Assembly (NCBI GenBank): GCA_016213755.1
Contig: JACQZT010000241.1
Location: 1-35,033 of the forward strand
Direction of reading: 5' to 3'
Source of the DNA: Acidobacteriota bacterium
GTDB taxonomy: Bacteria; Acidobacteriota; Terriglobia; Bryobacterales; Bryobacteraceae
Length of the DNA stretch: 35,033 nucleotides
Shown here: piece by piece, positions 30,605 through 35,033 of the stretch
How positions within the stretch are numbered: position 1 is the first letter of the stretch
Layout: each line of letters opens with the position of its first letter
Made by a program: the position numbers and the translations under genes
Notes under the pieces: model-generated
What the model was told of the DNA's origin: nothing
The model's database searches: none
The model's input: only the letters and a program-made list of their open reading frames with translations

Positions 30605-33529
30605 ATGCGGTATTTCGGCTTTGCCGGCGCCGTCGGAATCCTGCTTCTGCTCAACCTGGCCGGGATCTGGAAGACCGTCTTCGGCCTCGACACCGCAGCC
30701 ATCCTGACCGTCGTCGCCGGCTACCGCATCTTCTACAACGCCGTCTCGCAGCTTCTCGAAAAGAAGATCTCGGCGGACCTGGCCATCTGCATCGCCGTCA
30801 TCGCGGCGCTGGCCGTGGGCGAGTACCTGGCGGCGGCCGAAGCGATGTTCATCATGCTGGTGGGCGAGGGGCTGGAAGGCTACGCCGCCGGCCGCACCGA
30901 GGCCGCCATCCACCGCTTCGTGGAGCAATTGCCGCGCCGCACCCGGCGGGTTCGCGACGGCGCCGAGGAAGAGGTGGACGCCTCGGCCCTGGAGGTGGAC
31001 GACGAGATCCTGGTCCGCTCGGGCGAACGCATCGCCGCCGACGGCGTGGTGGCGCAGGGCGTCTCCTCGGTCGACGAAAGCGCCATCACCGGCGAGTCGC
31101 TGCCGCGCGACAAGCAGCCCGGCGACGAAGTATTCTCGGGCACCCTGAACGGAAACAGTCTGCTGCGCATTCGCGTCACCCGGGCGGGCGAAGATACCAC
31201 CCTGGCGCGCGTCATCCGCCTGGTCGAGGACGCCAGACAAAAGCGCGCGCCGGTCGAGCGCCTGGCCGACCGCTGGGCGCGCTACTTCCTGCCCGCCCTC
31301 CTGCTGGCCGGCGGGCTCACCTACTATTTCACCAACGACTGGCTGCGCACCGTCTCCGTGCTCATCGTGGCCTGCCCCTGCGCCCTGATCCTGGCCACGC
31401 CCACGGCCATGGTGGCCGCCATCGGCGGCCTGGCGCGGCGCGGCATCCTGGTGCGCGGCGGAACCGTGTTGCAGGAAGCCGCGCGGGTCAACACCGTTGT
31501 GTTCGACAAGACCGGAACGGTGACCGAGGGGCGCTTTGAAGTCGTCAAGATCCTGCTCGATCAGGCGGCGTCGGAAGAAGAATTGCTGCGCCTGGCCGCC
31601 ACCGCCGAGAGCGGCTCGGATCACACCCTGGCGCTGGTGATCGTCGAAGAGGCCGCGCGCCGCGGCATCTCACCTCCCGCGACGGAAGACGCGCGCGTCA
31701 TCCCCGGCCGGGGCGCCGAATGCACGCTGGCCGGCCGCACCATCCGCGCCGGCAACGCGCAGTTCCTGGCCGATCATGGCATCCGTGGCGCCGAGCCGGC
31801 GCTCGAAGAAGCCGACCGGCTGGGCGCCACCACCGTGCTGGTGGCCGCGGGCGACCGCCTGGCGGGCGCTATTCTGCTGCGCGACCGCCTGCGCGCCGGC
31901 GCCCGGCAGGCCGTTCTCGCCCTCCGGAAAGACCTCGAGATCCCCTGGCTGGTGATGCTCACCGGTGACCGCCGCCAGGCTGCGGAAGGCATCGCGCGCG
32001 AGACCGGCATCCCCAACGTGGAAGCCGAGCTGCTGCCGGAGCAGAAGGCCGACCGCGTCCGGCAACTCGCCTCGCAGGGCCGCGTGGTGGCCATGGCCGG
32101 CGACGGCATCAACGACGCCCCCGCGCTGGCTGCCGCCAGCGTGGGCGTGGCGGTGCACGGCGCCAGCGACATCACCGCCGAAGCGGCGGGCGTGGTCTAC
32201 ATGGGCCACTCGCTCGAGAAGCTCCCCAAGCTGTTCGAGGTGAGCCGGCGCGCGGTGCGCACGGCCTGGCAGAACATTATTCTCTTCGCCGGCGTGGTGA
32301 ACCTGCTCGCGGTGGGTGCGGCGGCCTACGGCCAGATCGGTCCGTTGGGCGCGGCGTTCACCCATCAACTCGCTTCCCTGTTCGTGATGCTGAATTCGCT
32401 GCGGCTGCTGCGGGTGGAACGGCCGCGGCGGCGCCGGCAGTGGCTCCACCGCGCCCATCATCTCGCCGCCGCGATCGATCCGAAGGACTGGTTCAACTGG
32501 GTAGTGGCTCGGCGGCGCGAACTCGCCCGGCCCGCGCTGGGCGCGGCGGTCCTGCTGGCCGCACTGAACGGCTTCTACATTCTGAACCCGAATGAAGTGG
32601 GCGTCATCGAACGCTTCGGCCGCCGCGTGCTGCCTTCCCGCGAGCCGGGATTGCACTACAAGCTGCCCTGGCCGATCGAGAAACTGACTCGTGTCGAGGC
32701 GCGCCGCGTGCGCACGATCGAAGTGGGCTTCCGTTCGAGCGGCGCCGTTCAGGGCGCCGAGCCGGCCGCTTACGAGTGGAACGTGCAGCACCGAGCGGGG
32801 CGCTTCCAGCGCAAGCCGGAAGAGTCGCTGATGCTCTCCGGCGACCAGAACATGATCGAGGTCAACGCCACGGTGCATTACCGATTGACTCGGCCCGACG
32901 AGTTTCTCTTCCGGCAACTGGACGGTGAGACCACGGTGCGCGCGGCGGTGGAGTCGGTGTTGCAGTCCATCGCCTCCACCACGCCGCTGGACGACATCTT
33001 CACCGTCGGGCGGCGGGCCATCGAGGCGCGCGCCAAACGGGAGATCCAGCAGAGGCTGGAACGCTATGCCGCAGGCGTCGAGGTGCTGGACGTGAGGCTG
33101 CTGGACGTGCACCCGTCTTTGGAGGTGGTGGACGCCTTTCGCGAGGTCTCCGCGGCTTACGAAGAGAAGAGCCGCCTGGTCAACGAAGCCGAGGGCTACC
33201 GCAACGAGCAGGTGGCGCTGGCGCGCGGCAACGCGCAGGCCCGCCTGGCCACGGCCGCCGGCTACTCGGCGGGAAAGAAGAACCGCGCGGCGGGCGACGC
33301 CGACCGGTTCCGCCAGGACGAAGCGGCCTTCCGCGCGGCGCCTGGCCCCACCGAAATCAGGCTGTACCTGGAGACCATGGAGCTGGTGCTTCCGGGCCGC
33401 AATAAAATCATTGTCGACGGCGGCCGCGGCCGCCGCCACCTGGTGCTGTTGGACGACGGAGTGGAGATCGGCCCGGCCATCGCGCCGGCGGTGGCCGCGC
33501 CCCGCGCCGCGCCCCTGGAGGAGCGTTAG
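30605..33529 (+). CDS. Fusion of a P1B-type metal ATPase with an HflK-like SPFH/band-7 domain
   Basis: A 974-residue protein in one unbroken frame. Residues 1-600 are a complete P1B ATPase: four N-terminal TMs, actuator TGES (162-165), CPC in TM6 (257-259), phosphorylation site D301 in DKTGT, TGD (453-455), GDGIND (499-504), and two final TMs ending HQLASLFVMLNSLRLL. There is no N-terminal HMA domain. The N-domain His-Pro of the family is SDHT here (H340, T341). A basic linker (610-643) leads to a TM (645-660) and an HflK-like SPFH domain: NPNEVGVIERFGR, LMLSGDQNMIEVN, then coiled coil to about 900. It should pump a soft metal ion while sitting in an SPFH membrane scaffold. ATG 30605 is preferred; TTG 30563 and GTG 30515 are alternatives. 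The HflC-like gene follows after 5 nt. Confidence 0.9.
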   Translation: MRYFGFAGAVGILLLLNLAGIWKTVFGLDTAAILTVVAGYRIFYNAVSQLLEKKISADLAICIAVIAALAVGEYLAAAEAMFIMLVGEGLEGYAAGRTEAAIHRFVEQLPRRTRRVRDGAEEEVDASALEVDDEILVRSGERIAADGVVAQGVSSVDESAITGESLPRDKQPGDEVFSGTLNGNSLLRIRVTRAGEDTTLARVIRLVEDARQKRAPVERLADRWARYFLPALLLAGGLTYYFTNDWLRTVSVLIVACPCALILATPTAMVAAIGGLARRGILVRGGTVLQEAARVNTVVFDKTGTVTEGRFEVVKILLDQAASEEELLRLAATAESGSDHTLALVIVEEAARRGISPPATEDARVIPGRGAECTLAGRTIRAGNAQFLADHGIRGAEPALEEADRLGATTVLVAAGDRLAGAILLRDRLRAGARQAVLALRKDLEIPWLVMLTGDRRQAAEGIARETGIPNVEAELLPEQKADRVRQLASQGRVVAMAGDGINDAPALAAASVGVAVHGASDITAEAAGVVYMGHSLEKLPKLFEVSRRAVRTAWQNIILFAGVVNLLAVGAAAYGQIGPLGAAFTHQLASLFVMLNSLRLLRVERPRRRRQWLHRAHHLAAAIDPKDWFNWVVARRRELARPALGAAVLLAALNGFYILNPNEVGVIERFGRRVLPSREPGLHYKLPWPIEKLTRVEARRVRTIEVGFRSSGAVQGAEPAAYEWNVQHRAGRFQRKPEESLMLSGDQNMIEVNATVHYRLTRPDEFLFRQLDGETTVRAAVESVLQSIASTTPLDDIFTVGRRAIEARAKREIQQRLERYAAGVEVLDVRLLDVHPSLEVVDAFREVSAAYEEKSRLVNEAEGYRNEQVALARGNAQARLATAAGYSAGKKNRAAGDADRFRQDEAAFRAAPGPTEIRLYLETMELVLPGRNKIIVDGGRGRRHLVLLDDGVEIGPAIAPAVAAPRAAPLEER

Positions 33530-33534
33530 CCGAG

Positions 33535-34425
33535 ATGCAGTTAGAAAAGTACAGGCGATACTTCCCCGCCCTGGCCGCCCTGGGCCTGCTGGTCTTGCTG
33601 TGGCTGACCTTCTTCACGGTGCGCGAAACCGAGTTCGTGCTGGTGACCCAGTTCGGCCGGCCGCTGTACACGGTAACCGAGGCGGGCTTGCACGCCAAAT
33701 GGTTTTTCCAATCCGGCACTTTCTTCGACCGCCGTCTGCGCATCTACAATCCGCGCCCGTCGGAGTTCCTGAGTCGCGACAAGAAAAACCTGGTGATCGA
33801 GAGCTACGTCGCCTGGCGCATCCGCGATCCCAAGCGCTTTGTCGAAACCGTGGGCGACCCGGTGGCGGCCGAGATGCGCCTGCACGACATCGTCTGGTCG
33901 GGCCTCGCCGCCGCGCTGGGCACGGTGGACTTTGAGTCCATCGTCACTACCAACCGCGAAGCGGCGCAGGCCGCGCGCCTTCAAGACAGCCTCTCGACGT
34001 CCGCCGACCGCGCCGCGCTGGAGCAATACGGCATACAGGTCGTGGACGTGCGCATCAAGCGCCTGAACCTGCCCGAACAAAACAAGCAGAGCGTGTTCGC
34101 GCGCATGCGCGCCGAGCGCGAGCGCATCGCGCGCCAGTACCGCGCCGAGGGCGAGGAGCAGGCCCTGAGCATCCGCGCCGGCGCCGACCGCCAGCGCGAG
34201 GAGATCCTCTCGGCGGCCTACAAGGAAGCCGAGAAGACCAAGGGCGAGGGCGACGCCGAATCGACCCGCGTCTACAGCCAGGCCTACTCGCGCAACCCGC
34301 GGTTCTACAAACTGCTGCGCACGCTGGAGTCGTACAAGAAGATCCTGGACGACAAGACCACGGCCATTCTCAGCTCGGATTCCGAGCTGCTCAAGATCCT
34401 CATGCGGGGCGAGACGGCGCAATGA
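33535..34425 (+). CDS. HflC-like SPFH/band-7 membrane protein
   Basis: A 296-residue protein with one N-terminal TM (FPALAALGLLVLLWLTFFTV), an SPFH domain (RETEFVLVTQFGRPLYTVTE, then VIESYVAWRIRDPKRFVETV) and a long charged coiled coil (RMRAERERIARQYRAEGEEQ, ILSAAYKEAEKTKGEG). HflC proteins pair with HflK, form large ring-like cages in the inner membrane and modulate FtsH protease in E. coli. The length and the IKRLNLPEQNKQSVFARM motif match HflC well. GGAGGAG precedes the ATG at good distance, 5 nt after the fusion gene. Its stop overlaps the next start as ATGA. No ftsH is in the window. It is likely the HflC partner of the two HflK-like domains in this operon. Confidence 0.92.
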   Translation: MQLEKYRRYFPALAALGLLVLLWLTFFTVRETEFVLVTQFGRPLYTVTEAGLHAKWFFQSGTFFDRRLRIYNPRPSEFLSRDKKNLVIESYVAWRIRDPKRFVETVGDPVAAEMRLHDIVWSGLAAALGTVDFESIVTTNREAAQAARLQDSLSTSADRAALEQYGIQVVDVRIKRLNLPEQNKQSVFARMRAERERIARQYRAEGEEQALSIRAGADRQREEILSAAYKEAEKTKGEGDAESTRVYSQAYSRNPRFYKLLRTLESYKKILDDKTTAILSSDSELLKILMRGETAQ

Positions 34426-35033
34426 ACCGGCGCAAGATCTTGGGGCTTTTCGCCGTGCTGTGGCTGGCCTCCGGCATCTACATCGTGCCGGCCGACCAGC
34501 AGGCGGTGGAAACGCGCCTGGGCCGCGTGGTGGCGCCGCGGGTTCTGCCCGGCATTCACCTTTCGATGCCCTGGCCCATCGACCGCGTCTACAAGCTCAA
34601 GGTGCGGCAGCTTCAGCGGCTGGTGGTGGGCGGCGAGGCGGCCGACGGCGTGCTGGGCCGGGCGCAGCCGGTGACCTCGCAATTTCTCACCGGCGATCAG
34701 AACATCCTCCACCTGCGCATCGCGGTGCAGTACTGGGTGGGCGTTCCGGCCGACTATCTCTTCCGGGCCGCAGATGTCTCTCGCACCGTGGGCGCGGCGG
34801 TGGAATCCGCGCTGGCCGGGCGCATCTCGTCGCGCACTGTGGACGCCGTGCTTACCACCGAGAAGGCCGCCATTCAGGAGGAGGTCCGCGCGGCGGCGCA
34901 GAAGACCCTCAACGACTATCGCGCCGGCGTGATCCTGTCCACCGTGAACCTGGAGACGGTCGCGCCGCCGCCGGAGGCCGCCGATGCTTTCCGCGACGTG
35001 GCCAGCGCGCGCGCCGCTTCGCTGCGCATCGTC
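34422..35033 (+). CDS. HflK-like SPFH/band-7 protein, 3' end beyond the window
   Basis: Absent from the ORF track because it runs off the end; 204 codons are open from ATG 34422. A TM (ILGLFAVLWLASGIYIVP) is followed by an SPFH domain: ADQQAVETRLGRVVAPRVLP, GIHLSMPWPIDRVYKLKV, then QFLTGDQNILHLRIAVQYWV. The GDQN-centred strand is shared with the SPFH part of the fusion gene (SGDQNMIEVN), so the two look like paralogous HflK-type domains. It overlaps the HflC-like stop by ATGA and so is translationally coupled. It is the third SPFH domain in a row; what follows is unknown. Confidence 0.9.
   Translation, partial: MNRRKILGLFAVLWLASGIYIVPADQQAVETRLGRVVAPRVLPGIHLSMPWPIDRVYKLKVRQLQRLVVGGEAADGVLGRAQPVTSQFLTGDQNILHLRIAVQYWVGVPADYLFRAADVSRTVGAAVESALAGRISSRTVDAVLTTEKAAIQEEVRAAAQKTLNDYRAGVILSTVNLETVAPPPEAADAFRDVASARAASLRIV

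Noticed and set aside
32504-33529. Separate hflK-like gene starting at GTG 32504
   Set aside because: No usable ribosome-binding site and no break in the frame; a fusion is the simpler reading, though internal initiation is left open in the findings.

Overview
The window is high-GC chromosomal DNA, densely packed with genes on both strands. Intergenic gaps are short, and no gene-free stretch reaches 300 bases; the longest is the roughly 230 bases between ilvE and nagA. The gene content points to an acidobacterium of the Solibacter/Bryobacterales type: Tat-like and Sec-like signal sequences on metabolic enzymes, TIGR03790, sugar isomerase/epimerase-like proteins, an MR/MLE dehydratase, a large RND-MFP-TolC operon, and GGGGACAG palindromes. 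This assignment is an inference from style and content. There is no rRNA or other marker gene to confirm it. I saw no tRNA, rRNA, CRISPR array, insertion sequence or prophage.

Layout. Bases 1-2151: the 3' end of an unknown protein, then on the minus strand an exported M48 metalloprotease and a HAD phosphatase. Bases 2217-4558 (plus): branched-chain aminotransferase and GlcNAc-6-phosphate deacetylase. Bases 4533-6819 (minus): a two-gene operon of an M19 dipeptidase and a D-threonine-aldolase-like PLP enzyme. Bases 6847-8902 (plus): prmA and an enolase-superfamily dehydratase. Bases 8942-14192 (minus): a compact run of a radical SAM AmrS protein, an osmolyte-type binding lipoprotein, the helicase HrpB and a beta-hydroxyacid dehydrogenase. 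Bases 14285-15965 (minus): an Fe-S type Rrf2 regulator and a TIGR03790 protein. Bases 16058-18134 (plus): a Gfo/Idh/MocA oxidoreductase and a HemQ/ChdC-type heme enzyme. Bases 18105-20084 (minus): an S9 peptidase. Bases 20174-26541 (plus): a complete tripartite RND efflux operon. Bases 26551-29044 (minus): an operon of two TIM-barrel isomerase/epimerases flanking an exported VOC protein. Bases 29191-30450 (minus): an orphan VapB-like antitoxin and a DUF72 protein. Bases 30605-35033 (plus): an operon that runs off the window end.

The most unusual system is this last operon. Its first gene is one uninterrupted reading frame joining a complete P1B-type metal ATPase (A domain, CPC membrane motif, DKTGT, GDGIND) to an HflK-like SPFH/band-7 domain. 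It is followed 5 nt later by an HflC-like SPFH gene, then by a third, HflK-like SPFH gene overlapping by ATGA. This predicts a membrane complex in which a metal pump is covalently tied to an SPFH scaffold.

Two further layers stand out. First, long palindromes with GGGGACAG ends occur at 8872-8969 and 30454-30529. The first supplies the last codons of both convergent genes, so both proteins end in KKGTA, and it looks like a bidirectional terminator. Second, several genes carry a TATAcAAT/TATAAT-like -10 box 6-9 nt before the start codon, which suggests leaderless or near-leaderless mRNAs.
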